The position numbers and the translations under genes are program-made. Shown here piece after piece: positions 56,200-64,000 of a stretch of 64,000 nt of DNA; position 1 is the stretch's first letter; the number at the start of each line of letters is the position of its first letter. Source of the stretch: Lutibacter sp. A80 (GTDB taxonomy: Bacteria > Bacteroidota > Bacteroidia > Flavobacteriales > Flavobacteriaceae); NCBI RefSeq assembly GCF_022429645.1, contig NZ_CP092480.1:2152501-2216500 (forward strand), in the 5' to 3' direction. The notes under the pieces are model-generated. The model was not told where the DNA came from and made no database searches. It saw only the letters and a program-made list of their open reading frames with translations.

Positions 56200-56556
56200 A
56201 TGACAGCACATTCTCAAGAACATACATCGCACACAAAATTAATTTGGAAAGTATTTGGTATCCTTTCATTTGTAACAATTATTGAAGTTGTTTTAGGTAT
56301 TATTAAACCAGATTCGCTTCACTTAACAACTTTCTTAGGAACAAGTCCTTTAAACATTATTTTTCTTGTACTAACAATAGTAAAAGCATACTATATTACT
56401 TGGTATTTTATGCATATGGTAGAAGAAAAAAAGAGTTTAAGACGCTCTGTTGTTTGGACTTCAGTTTTTCTAATATTATATTTAGCTACTTTATTATTAA
56501 TTGAAGGAAGCTACCTAAACGATGTTTTAGCTCCACTAGTAAAATGGAATTACTAA
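56200..56556 (+). CDS. prokaryotic cytochrome c oxidase subunit IV family protein
   Basis: 118 aa with three hydrophobic segments. It starts with a His-rich tail (HSQEHTSHTK), then VFGILSFVTIIEVVLGII, TIVKAYYITWYFMHMVEEKK and LILYLATLLLIEG, typical of small CtaF/COX4-type subunits. It lies 19 nt after COX3 and before a strong terminator, ending the first part of the cluster. Confidence 0.85.
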   Translation: MTAHSQEHTSHTKLIWKVFGILSFVTIIEVVLGIIKPDSLHLTTFLGTSPLNIIFLVLTIVKAYYITWYFMHMVEEKKSLRRSVVWTSVFLILYLATLLLIEGSYLNDVLAPLVKWNY

Positions 56557-56583
56557 TAACACTATCAATTTTTTAAATCGAAG

Positions 56584-56616
56584 AAGGTGGTTTTATTAAC
56601 CACCTTTTTTTATTTT
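56584..56616 (+). terminator. rho-independent terminator after subunit IV
   Basis: 9-bp arms AAGGTGGTT / AACCACCTT (56584-56592, 56598-56606) and a T run. A TATTTTTG box at 56611-56618 just after it may start the next transcript. Confidence 0.8.
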
Positions 56617-56629
56617 TGTAAAAAACACA

Positions 56630-57280
56630 ATGAAAAAATTCTGGATACTTTTCAGTTTATTTATTTTACCACTAGTTTTTTATATTTTTCTATCTAAAGG
56701 AATTTATAAATATGCAAACTTACCAATATTAACAGAAAACGTACAGAATGTAAATCAGTTTTCTAAAGAATCAAAAACAGCTACTTTTACCGAAAACTTA
56801 ACTGTGCTTTGCTTTTTAGGTAATGAATTAAACACAGCAAAAGGTAGCATGTTTAATCTTAATCAAACAATTTACAAACGTTACTACCAAAAACCGTATT
56901 TTCAAATTGTTGCAATAGTTCCTAAAGAATCAAAAGAAGCTTACCAAGAAGCAATTGCAGAACTTTCAGCCTTTACAGATATTAGTAAATGGAATTTTAT
57001 TTATACCGATAAAACAAACATTAACATTCTATTTAACAGCCTTAAAACACCATTTTCTTTAAATGCAGCATTATATTCTGAAAACGCCTATATTGTAGAT
57101 ATGGAATTACGCTTAAGAGGAAGAAAAGATGATGAGGATACTAAAGATGGAAAATTATACGGATATAATATGAAGTCTGTTGCAACGTTAAAAAATAAGA
57201 TGAAAGATGATATTGACATTATCTATTATCAATTAAAAAAATCTGCTGAAAAAGAAAAACGAAGAAAAAGAGAAATCTAA
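56630..57280 (+). CDS. hypothetical membrane-anchored thioredoxin-fold-like protein of the oxidase cluster
   Basis: 216 aa. One N-terminal membrane anchor (ILFSLFILPLVFYIFL), then a periplasmic part with a thioredoxin-like pattern (LTVLCFLGNELNTAKG, FQIVAIVPKESKEAYQEA, NFIYTDKTNINILFNSL) but without the CxxxC of SCO proteins, and a basic C-terminus. It sits directly before SCO. It may be a redox-dead SCO-like chaperone in copper-centre assembly (inference). Confidence 0.6.
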   Translation: MKKFWILFSLFILPLVFYIFLSKGIYKYANLPILTENVQNVNQFSKESKTATFTENLTVLCFLGNELNTAKGSMFNLNQTIYKRYYQKPYFQIVAIVPKESKEAYQEAIAELSAFTDISKWNFIYTDKTNINILFNSLKTPFSLNAALYSENAYIVDMELRLRGRKDDEDTKDGKLYGYNMKSVATLKNKMKDDIDIIYYQLKKSAEKEKRRKREI

Positions 57281-57373
57281 TCTTATAAAACGAGCATGTT
57301 AAAAAGTTTATCACCCAACGAAACGATTAATAACTAACAGTAGGTGACTTTAAAAAAACAATAATATAAACAC

Positions 57374-58000
57374 ATGAAAAAATATTCATACGTAGGCATT
57401 GCTTTTATTATATTAATATTTGGTATTTATGCTGTTCCAAAAATTGTTAACAGATTTAAAACACCTGAACTCGTAACAATTGGAAAAGTTCCAGATTTTA
57501 AATTTACAAATCAAGATGGAGAACAAATTTCAAACGCATTTTACAAAGACAAAGTGTATGTTATAGAATTCTTCTTTACCACCTGCCCTACTATTTGTCC
57601 AAAAATGAATGCCAATATGGTAAAACTCCAAAATGAATATTATGGAAATTCAGATTTTGGAATTGCTTCTTTTAGCATCAATCCAGAATATGATACTCCT
57701 GAAATTTTAAAAGAATACGCAAAATTACACGGAGCTACTTTAAAAAATTGGAACTTTTTAACAGGCGATAAAGAAACTATTTACAATCTTGCAAATAAAG
57801 GAATTGCCTTATATGCAGGTGAAAATAGTGAAGCCGAAGGTGGTTTTGAACATTCTGGAATGTTCGCTTTAATTGACAAACAAGGAAATATAAGATCTAG
57901 AATGGATAAATTTGGAAACCCAATTGCTTTTTACGATGGTTTAGAAGCTAAGAGTATTCAAATGATAAAAGAAGATATTGCAATTTTATTAAAAGAATAA
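57374..58000 (+). CDS. SCO family protein (copper chaperone of cytochrome oxidase)
   Basis: 208 aa; N-terminal membrane anchor, then a thioredoxin fold with TTCPTICPKMNANM (CxxxC copper ligands, about residues 74-78) and the later His ligand in FEHSGMFALID. It delivers copper to the CuA site of oxidase subunit II. Its stop shares one base with the next start, so DUF420 is co-translated. Confidence 0.93.
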   Translation: MKKYSYVGIAFIILIFGIYAVPKIVNRFKTPELVTIGKVPDFKFTNQDGEQISNAFYKDKVYVIEFFFTTCPTICPKMNANMVKLQNEYYGNSDFGIASFSINPEYDTPEILKEYAKLHGATLKNWNFLTGDKETIYNLANKGIALYAGENSEAEGGFEHSGMFALIDKQGNIRSRMDKFGNPIAFYDGLEAKSIQMIKEDIAILLKE

Positions 58001-58515
58001 TGAGTACAGAAATTAAAAAATATAATAAATGGATTGTAATTTTATCTATTGCAATTCCTGTAGTTGTAGCAATTTTATTTGGTGTTAAAATAGATGCCGA
58101 ATTACCAATATTTTTACCGCCAATTTACGCTAGTATAAACGCATTTACAGCTTTACTTTTAATTGTAGCAGTATGGGCAGTAAAAAATAAAAAAATAAAA
58201 CTACATGAAAAATTAATGAAAACTGCTATTGCTTGCTCTGTGCTTTTTTTAGCAATGTACGTGGCCTATCATATGACTTCAGAATCTACTAAATTTGAAG
58301 GCGAAGGAGCTATAAAAACAGTTTATTTTATTATTTTATTTTCACATATATTACTTTCTATTGCTGTAATACCTTTTGTTCTTATTACTTATGTTAGAGC
58401 AATTACTAACAATATAGAACTTCATAAAAAAATAGCACGTATTACGTTTCCTTTATGGCTGTATGTTGCAATTACCGGAGTTATAGTGTATATTATGATA
58501 GCTCCATATTATTAA
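58000..58515 (+). CDS. DUF420 membrane protein (CtaM-like oxidase assembly factor)
   Basis: 171 aa with five hydrophobic segments and conserved His residues (KLHEKLMKTAIACSVLFL, YVAYHMTSES, ILFSHILLSIAVIPF, IELHKKIARITFPLWLYVAITG). DUF420 proteins (for example CtaM of Bacillus) are needed for cytochrome aa3 oxidase assembly. The gene overlaps sco by 1 nt. Confidence 0.88.
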   Translation: MSTEIKKYNKWIVILSIAIPVVVAILFGVKIDAELPIFLPPIYASINAFTALLLIVAVWAVKNKKIKLHEKLMKTAIACSVLFLAMYVAYHMTSESTKFEGEGAIKTVYFIILFSHILLSIAVIPFVLITYVRAITNNIELHKKIARITFPLWLYVAITGVIVYIMIAPYY

Positions 58516-58529
58516 AAGAAGATTTTTAA

Positions 58530-58748
58530 ATGAAAAAAATAAGCATTTTACTACTATTAATTCTGGCTTTTTTAAATAAAGCTAATGCACAATGCGCCAT
58601 GTGTAAAGCCGTTGTAGAGAGCGGTGGTGACACATCTCAAGCAGAAGGATTAAATAGTGGTATCCTCTATCTAATGGCTTTTCCTTACCTTTTAGTTGGT
58701 GTGCTTTTATATTTTATTTTTAAATACAGACGAAAATTTAAACTTTAA
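58530..58748 (+). CDS. small membrane protein with exported CxxC motif
   Basis: 72 aa. A signal peptide ends near KANAQ, followed directly by CAMCKAVVES (CxxC), a short loop, then one membrane helix (LMAFPYLLVGVLLYFIF) and a basic tail. It follows DUF420 by 14 nt. A role in metal or heme delivery to the oxidase is suggested by the neighbours and the Cys pair, but no family function is known to me. Confidence 0.65.
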   Translation: MKKISILLLLILAFLNKANAQCAMCKAVVESGGDTSQAEGLNSGILYLMAFPYLLVGVLLYFIFKYRRKFKL

Positions 58749-58812
58749 CACATCTATAAGTAACATAAATTGTAACAAATAATAAATTTAGTCGTCTTAT
58801 AGTAGAATCAGC

Positions 58813-58861
58813 TAAACCGCATCAATTAGTAGTGTTCTAATTAATACTTCTATTCGGTTTA
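58813..58861 (+). terminator. probable terminator dyad after the oxidase assembly genes
   Basis: Outer arms TAAACCG / CGGTTTA (58813-58819, 58855-58861) and inner arms AATTAG / CTAATT (58824-58829, 58837-58842). A clear T run is lacking. Confidence 0.4.
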
Positions 58862-58900
58862 ATTTATTATAATAAATTAAAAACTAATAAACGCTTTTAA

Positions 58901-60268
58901 ATGAGAACTAAAATTATTACTATTCTAGTACTTGCATGCTTCTTTTCTACAAATGCACAAAACAAAAAATGGACTTTACAAGAGTGCATTAATTATGCCA
59001 TAGAAAATAATATTTCTATAAAACAACAAGAATTAAGCAAAGCACTAATTAAAGAAGATATAACAACAGCAAAAGGAAGTTTTTTACCTTCATTAAGCGC
59101 TTCAGCCTCACAAAATTTCAACTTCGGATCTTACATCGATAATTATGGAGGACGAGTATCTAGAGATAGTCGTTCAAATAGTTTTGGAATAAGTTCGGGG
59201 GTAACACTTTATAATGGTAACATAAATAAAATAAACTTACTTCAAACTCAAAAAAGTTTAGAAGCAGCGGGCTTCGATTTAGAAGAAAACAAAAATAGTA
59301 TTATGCTATTTGTGGTAAATTCTTACTTAAACGTACTATTAAATAAAGAAAGTATTGTAATTGCTGAAGATCAAATTTTAATTAGTAAAAGTCAAGTAGA
59401 AAAAACACAAGCTTTAGTGAATGCTGGAGAAGTACCAAGAGCAAATTTATTAGAAGCTGAAGCAACTTTAGCAACTAACGAGCAGCAATTAACTACAGCT
59501 CAAAACACCCTAGATTTAGCGCTTTTAAATTTAGCGCAATTACTACAAGTTTCTCATAAAGGTTTTGACATTGAAAGTGTAACTTTAAATATTGATTCTG
59601 CTTCTTTAGTTTATAATGATACGGATGCTATTTTTAACACAGCATTAGCTAGTTTACCTGAAATTAAAAGTGCAGAAATTGCTGTAGAAAACTCAGAATT
59701 ATCTGTTGATAGAGCAAAAGCAGGTTTTTTACCTTCACTTTCTTTTGGTGCCGGAGTAGGAACATCATACCAACACAACCAAGGTTCTAAAGATGTGCGT
59801 GCTATTTTAGATGAAAATAACAACGTTGTTTATGTTCCTAATGGTTTTGGACAACAACTTGAAGACAATCTAGGATTTAACGCTGGTTTTTCTTTAAGTA
59901 TTCCAATCTTTAATAAATTTCAAACAAAAACTGCTGTAGCAAAAGCTGAAATCAATCAACAAAGAACCGAATTAGCTTTATTAGATAAGCAAATTAAATT
60001 AAGAGAAACCATTGAGCAAGCCTATGCAGATGCAAAAGCAGCTTTAAATCAATATATTTCAGCTGAAAAAAGTTTATATGCTCAAAATGAATCTTTTAAA
60101 AATGCCCAAGAAAGTTATAATGCTGGAGTAATGACTTCTTTTGATTTTGACCAAGTAAGAAACAGGTTAGTTAGTGCACAATCATCCATGGCTAACGCTA
60201 AATACAACTTTGTATTTAGAACTAAATTATTAGAATATTACCTAGGCATTCCTATTGTTTTAAATTAA
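58901..60268 (+). CDS. TolC family outer-membrane efflux protein
   Basis: 455 aa. A signal peptide ends near FFSTNAQ, then KWTLQECINYAIENNISIKQQ opens the first OEP repeat; the second starts near AEIAVENSELSVDRAKAGFLPSLSF. The Ala/Gln-rich coiled helices and the C-terminal VFRTKLLEYYLGIPI are typical. It forms the outer-membrane exit duct of export pumps or type I secretion. No inner-membrane partners lie beside it; a terminator follows at once. Confidence 0.9.
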   Translation: MRTKIITILVLACFFSTNAQNKKWTLQECINYAIENNISIKQQELSKALIKEDITTAKGSFLPSLSASASQNFNFGSYIDNYGGRVSRDSRSNSFGISSGVTLYNGNINKINLLQTQKSLEAAGFDLEENKNSIMLFVVNSYLNVLLNKESIVIAEDQILISKSQVEKTQALVNAGEVPRANLLEAEATLATNEQQLTTAQNTLDLALLNLAQLLQVSHKGFDIESVTLNIDSASLVYNDTDAIFNTALASLPEIKSAEIAVENSELSVDRAKAGFLPSLSFGAGVGTSYQHNQGSKDVRAILDENNNVVYVPNGFGQQLEDNLGFNAGFSLSIPIFNKFQTKTAVAKAEINQQRTELALLDKQIKLRETIEQAYADAKAALNQYISAEKSLYAQNESFKNAQESYNAGVMTSFDFDQVRNRLVSAQSSMANAKYNFVFRTKLLEYYLGIPIVLN

Positions 60269-60291
60269 CCAATTATAAAATAATCAATTTA

Positions 60292-60326
60292 ACATCCAAC
60301 TTTTTTAAGTTGGATGTTTTGTTTTA
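60292..60326 (+). terminator. rho-independent terminator after the TolC-type gene
   Basis: 11-bp perfect arms ACATCCAACTT / AAGTTGGATGT (60292-60302, 60307-60317), 4-nt loop, T-rich tail. Confidence 0.9.
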
Positions 60327-60346
60327 TAGCACATTAATTATCTTTG
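60319..60346 (+). promoter_or_regulatory. tsaB promoter
   Basis: TTG (60319-60321), 17-nt gap, TATCTTTG (60339-60346). The -33 element overlaps the tail of the preceding terminator. The predicted start is near 60352, about 13 nt before the start codon. Confidence 0.55.
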
Positions 60347-60364
60347 CAACTAAATTTCTAAAAA

Positions 60365-61042
60365 TTGGCATATCTCTTAAATATTGAAACAGCAACAAAA
60401 AACTGCTCGGTTAGTTTAGCTAAAGATGGAAAAACTATAGCTTTAAAAGAATTAAATGATGGTGGTTATTCTCACGCTGAAAAACTTCACGAATTTATTA
60501 AAGCAGTAATAGATGAAGCAAAAATATCTTTGTCTGATTTAAACGCTATAGCTGTTAGTAAAGGTCCGGGTTCTTATACCGGTTTGCGCATAGGAGTTTC
60601 TGCTGCAAAAGGACTTTGTTTTGCTTTAAACATTCCTCTTATTTCAATTAATACTTTACAATCTTTAGCTCAATCAATTCCTACAGACAAAGGTTATGTT
60701 ATTCCTCTTTTAGATGCCAGAAGAATGGAAGTATACAGCGCTGTTTATAAACAAAATAACAACGTTAGAAGTGTACAAGCTGAAATTATTGACGAAACAT
60801 CTTTTAATGAATATTTAAGCAAAGACACCGTTTATTTTTTAGGTGATGGTGCTGAAAAATGTAAAAATAGTATTCTCCATAAAAATGCAAATTTTATAGA
60901 TAATAAGTTTCCTTCAGCAAATGAAATGTCGGCACTATCTTATATAAAATACAAAAAAAACGACATCGAAGATGTCGCTTATTTTGAACCTTTTTATTTA
61001 AAAGATTTTGTAGTTACAACAGCTAAAAAAAGGTTTAATTAG
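60365..61042 (+). CDS. tsaB: tRNA threonylcarbamoyladenosine biosynthesis protein TsaB
   Basis: 225 aa with a TTG start (MAYLLNIETATKNCSVSL). ASKHA-fold marks: IETATKNCSVSLAKDG, a central SHAEKLHEFI and GPGSYTGLRIGVSAAKGL, and LLDARRMEVYSAVY. TsaB dimerises with TsaD to make t6A37 in ANN-decoding tRNAs. It stands alone and is convergent with the MscS gene. Confidence 0.93.
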   Translation: MAYLLNIETATKNCSVSLAKDGKTIALKELNDGGYSHAEKLHEFIKAVIDEAKISLSDLNAIAVSKGPGSYTGLRIGVSAAKGLCFALNIPLISINTLQSLAQSIPTDKGYVIPLLDARRMEVYSAVYKQNNNVRSVQAEIIDETSFNEYLSKDTVYFLGDGAEKCKNSILHKNANFIDNKFPSANEMSALSYIKYKKNDIEDVAYFEPFYLKDFVVTTAKKRFN

Positions 61043-61070
61043 CTGCCTAAACTACAAATACTATAATTTA

Positions 61071-61877
61071 TTATTTCTTAATTTCAACTTGATGAGGATA
61101 AGGAATCTCAATACCTGCTTTATCTAATTCAATTTTTGCAGCTTCCATAACATCAAAATGTACCGTCCAATAATCTTTAGTAGCAACCCAAGGTCTTACA
61201 ATATAATTAACTGAACTATCAGCTAATTCAGACAATTTAATAGCTGGTGCAGGATCTTTTAGAACTTTAGGATGATCTAATAAAATTTTCATTAATACAT
61301 CTTTAGTTTGTTTTATGTCTGCATCATAACTTACCCCAAAAGTTAAATCAACTCTGGCTATATCCTCTTCAGAATAGTTAATAATATCTCCATTAGATAA
61401 AGTACCGTTTGGTAAAATTATCAATCTATTTTGTGGTGAATTTAATTTAGTAACAAAAATTTGAATTTCTTTTACCGTACCCATATGCCCTTGTGCTTCA
61501 ATGAAATCTCCAACTTTAAAAGGTTTAAATATCATTATTAAAGCTCCTCCAGCAAAATTAGCTAAAGAACCTTGTAAAGCTAAACCAACAGCTAAACCTG
61601 CGGCTCCTAATATTGCAATAAACGAAGTTGTTTCAACTCCAACTTGAGATATAGCTGTTATAAAAATTATTATTTTTAAGATCCAACCAATTAAATCTCC
61701 TAAAAATTTTTGAAGCGTAACATCTACACCCCTTTTATCCATAACTTTTCTAATAACTTTCACAACTTTTTTAACAAGCCATAAACCTATTATTAAAATT
61801 AATAATGCAACAATTACATTGCCTATGTTATTAGTTACAAAGTTAAGTACTAAGTCTAAATACTTTTGATAATCCAT
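61071..61877 (-). CDS. MscS family mechanosensitive channel
   Basis: 268 aa. Three N-terminal hydrophobic segments, the third with the Gly/Ala-rich pore helix (ILGAAGLAVGLALQGSLANFAGGALIMIF), then the beta domain (FKVGDFIEAQGHMGTVKEI, RLIILPNGTLSNGDIINYS) and a C-terminal alpha/beta domain. It opens on membrane tension to release solutes under osmotic downshift. Length is close to E. coli MscS (286 aa). Confidence 0.93.
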   Translation of the reverse strand: MDYQKYLDLVLNFVTNNIGNVIVALLILIIGLWLVKKVVKVIRKVMDKRGVDVTLQKFLGDLIGWILKIIIFITAISQVGVETTSFIAILGAAGLAVGLALQGSLANFAGGALIMIFKPFKVGDFIEAQGHMGTVKEIQIFVTKLNSPQNRLIILPNGTLSNGDIINYSEEDIARVDLTFGVSYDADIKQTKDVLMKILLDHPKVLKDPAPAIKLSELADSSVNYIVRPWVATKDYWTVHFDVMEAAKIELDKAGIEIPYPHQVEIKK

Positions 61878-62065
61878 TATATTTATGATATTTAATTATT
61901 ATTAAAAAATTCTAAAAATTGTAAGAAAAATAACCCTATAACCAGTTTTATCTTTCTAATTATATATGACACAAAAACACCTGTAATTGTCACACAAATA
62001 TTATACAAAGTAAAAGAAAAGTAATATTTCTTCAAAATTATAACTCATTGATTTAATTATAAGTT

Positions 62066-64000
62066 TTAAAAATTAATTTTCAGCTTATTTAAAGCTTCTT
62101 CTACATTTTCTATTGGCAATTGACAAGTACCATCCACACATACATAAATTAAATTTTTAGTTTCAACAAACCTATTTTTCATTAATGGAATTGTACTGAG
62201 TTTAGAACTTCCTCCAATTAATTTATTTGGTATATAATGCTTATTTATTTCTGAAACTATATGTTCAGAAGCTTTACCTAAAACTGCTATTTGATAAAAA
62301 TTACCTGAAAAATTACACATTAACTGTAACCAATTAGAATATCCTGATCCGTAATTATATATTTTATGCGCTATATTTTGAAGCATTTGCTTACTTATAT
62401 CTAAAAAATAACTATTCGAAAAATAATAACTTAATTTAAACAGGTTATTTGCCATTATCGAGTTTGAAGCTGGCATAACATTGTCTTCAATTTCCATTTT
62501 ACGTGTTATTAGTTCATTATCTTTATTAGAAGTAAAATAAAACATTTTTCTTTTTTCATCAAAAAAATGATCTAAGCAATAATCTACTAATTGCTTGGCT
62601 GTATTTAACCAAAGTTCTCCTGAAGTTGCTTCATATAAAGAAATATACGCATCAATTACAGTTGCATAATCTTCTAAAAAGCCATTTATAGTACTACTCC
62701 CATTTTTATAACTATGATTTAAACTACCGTCTTCTTGTAATTGTTTTGTGTAAATAAAGGTTGCATTTTTTATTGCTACTTCTAAAAAATGAGGCTCATT
62801 AAATACTTTATAAGCATCTATGTAACCTTTTAACATTAATGCATTCCATGAAGTTAACGATTTATCATCTAATCGAGGTCGTTCTTTTTTAGCACGTTCT
62901 TTTAATAAAACTTTTTTCCAAATTTTAACTTTGCTCTCTAATTCTAAAACTGAAATTGAATTCTTTTTAGCAATTTCTACATCATCATTTTTTCTAATTA
63001 ACACATAATTATCATGCTCCCAAAAACCATAATAATTTACATTATAATATTCAGAAAACAGCTGAAAATCATTTTTTAAAATAGCTTCTAACTCTTGTTT
63101 TGTCCAAACGTAAAAAGCACCTTCTTCTAATTTTCCTTTTGAATTTACACTATCTGCATCTAATGAAGAATAAAAAGCTCCTTCATTATTTGTTAATTCA
63201 TCTTCAACAAACTGAAGCGTTTCGTAGACTACGCTTTTATATAATTTATTTTTTGTGGCTTGGTAAGCTTCAGCATATAAACTTACTAACTGGCCATTGT
63301 CATACAGCATTTTTTCAAAATGTGGCACATGCCATTTTTTATCAACTGAATACCTAGAAAAACCTCCTCCAATTTGATCGTAAACACCACCATAAGCCAT
63401 ATTAGTTAACGAGGTATTTACATAGGTTAATATTTCAGAATTATTTGCTTGGATAGCGTAACGTAATAAAAAACTATAATTATTTGGCATTGGAAATTTG
63501 GGAGCTCCTCTTCTACCTCCTAAATCAAAATCCATATGCTGTTTCCATTCATCAATAACAGTTTCTAATTCTGAAACTGAAAATTCTTCTCTATTACTAT
63601 TTAAGGAAATTAAATCTGTATTTTTTATGCCTTCTGTAAGTTTTACGGCATAATCTATTACTTGATTTGGCTTTTCTTTATACATTTTACTCAATTGACC
63701 TAAAGCTTGTATCCAATTTTCTTTTGAAACATACGTTGCTCCCCAAATTGGTCTTCCATCAGGCAGCGCTACACAATTAAGTGGCCAACCTCCACTACCA
63801 GTCATTAATTGAATTGCATTCATATAAACTTGATCAATATCTGGACGCTCTTCTCTATCAACTTTTATAGAGATAAAATGTTGGTTCATAACCGCTGCAA
63901 CATCTTCATCTTCAAAGCATTCATGTTCCATAACATGACACCAGTGACAAGATGAGTAACCAATTGAAATAAGTAATAATTTATTTTCTTTTTTTGCAGA
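62066..64000 (-). CDS. DUF255 thioredoxin-domain protein (YyaL-like), 5' partial
   Basis: The frame continues past the window end; the ATG at 63931 is internal. Just before it the codons read LLISIGYSSCHWCHVMEHEC, the CHWCH active-site-like motif of the N-terminal thioredoxin domain. The following part is an alpha/alpha barrel (WPLNCVALPDGRPIWGATY, GGVYDQIGGGFSRYSVD, HFEKMLYDNGQL, DADSVNSKGKLEEGAFYVW), as in YyaL and SPATA20. It is likely cytoplasmic; its substrate is unknown. Confidence 0.92.
   Translation of the reverse strand, partial: SAKKENKLLLISIGYSSCHWCHVMEHECFEDEDVAAVMNQHFISIKVDREERPDIDQVYMNAIQLMTGSGGWPLNCVALPDGRPIWGATYVSKENWIQALGQLSKMYKEKPNQVIDYAVKLTEGIKNTDLISLNSNREEFSVSELETVIDEWKQHMDFDLGGRRGAPKFPMPNNYSFLLRYAIQANNSEILTYVNTSLTNMAYGGVYDQIGGGFSRYSVDKKWHVPHFEKMLYDNGQLVSLYAEAYQATKNKLYKSVVYETLQFVEDELTNNEGAFYSSLDADSVNSKGKLEEGAFYVWTKQELEAILKNDFQLFSEYYNVNYYGFWEHDNYVLIRKNDDVEIAKKNSISVLELESKVKIWKKVLLKERAKKERPRLDDKSLTSWNALMLKGYIDAYKVFNEPHFLEVAIKNATFIYTKQLQEDGSLNHSYKNGSSTINGFLEDYATVIDAYISLYEATSGELWLNTAKQLVDYCLDHFFDEKRKMFYFTSNKDNELITRKMEIEDNVMPASNSIMANNLFKLSYYFSNSYFLDISKQMLQNIAHKIYNYGSGYSNWLQLMCNFSGNFYQIAVLGKASEHIVSEINKHYIPNKLIGGSSKLSTIPLMKNRFVETKNLIYVCVDGTCQLPIENVEEALNKLKINF

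Noticed and set aside
63929-63931. ATG at 63931 as the start of the DUF255 protein
   Set aside because: The frame continues to the window end and encodes the CHWCH motif needed by the family.

Overview
The window is AT-rich chromosomal DNA from a member of the Bacteroidota, most likely a marine, polysaccharide-using Flavobacteriaceae species. The signs are three SusC/SusD pairs, lipoprotein signals ending in SC or GC, Bacteroidota-type promoters (TTG, about 19 nt, TAnnTTTG), a caa3-type cytochrome oxidase cluster and a type II-C CRISPR-Cas9 locus with a large Cas9. Species cannot be fixed from the sequence alone.

Left part (1-10.4 kb): a polysaccharide-uptake operon on the + strand, SusC (5' end cut by the window), SusD, a second SusC-like receptor, a second SusD and a DUF1735-type surface lipoprotein, closed by a strong terminator. 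Next (10.7-13.4 kb) come two translationally coupled genes: a BacNav-like single-domain ion channel and a 617-aa protein ending in a SAP-like segment and a PD-(D/E)XK nuclease. This pair is a candidate uncharacterised two-gene system. A LytTR membrane regulator and a GxxH-type lipoprotein follow.

Middle part (16.2-32.5 kb): a second carbohydrate locus, mostly on the - strand. It holds SusC, SusD, a sugar-porter MFS transporter, an SGNH hydrolase, a DUF5107/TPR protein and a GH2 glycosidase lipoprotein, with an AraC regulator transcribed away from it. Small, mostly unknown genes fill 32.9-34.9 kb.

35.09-53.30 kb: an integrative, formerly mobilisable element of about 18.2 kb inserted in the 3' end of a tRNA-Leu(UAA) gene. 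The intact tRNA is at the right end. A displaced 15-bp copy of its 3' end, followed by what looks like its original terminator, is at the left end next to a tyrosine integrase. The element core has an unknown 474-aa protein, an excisionase-like HTH protein, a Rep_3 initiator with an adjoining 11-unit iteron array, a DnaC-like ATPase, a candidate oriT and a frameshifted mobC-like remnant; no relaxase gene is visible. Its cargo is defensive: an AbiEi/AbiEii toxin-antitoxin pair, then a complete type II-C CRISPR-Cas locus (tracrRNA, cas9, cas1, cas2 and an array of 48 identical 46-nt repeats with 48 spacers plus a truncated 49th repeat). The array reads on the - strand, convergent with the cas genes, and each repeat carries a near-consensus Bacteroidota promoter.

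Right part (53.3-64 kb): tRNA-Leu and tRNA-Gly, then housekeeping genes: heme O synthase, two COX3-type subunits, subunit IV, a thioredoxin-fold-like protein, SCO, DUF420 and a small CxxC membrane protein (an oxidase biogenesis cluster). After these come a TolC family protein, tsaB, an MscS channel and a DUF255/thioredoxin-domain protein cut by the window end.
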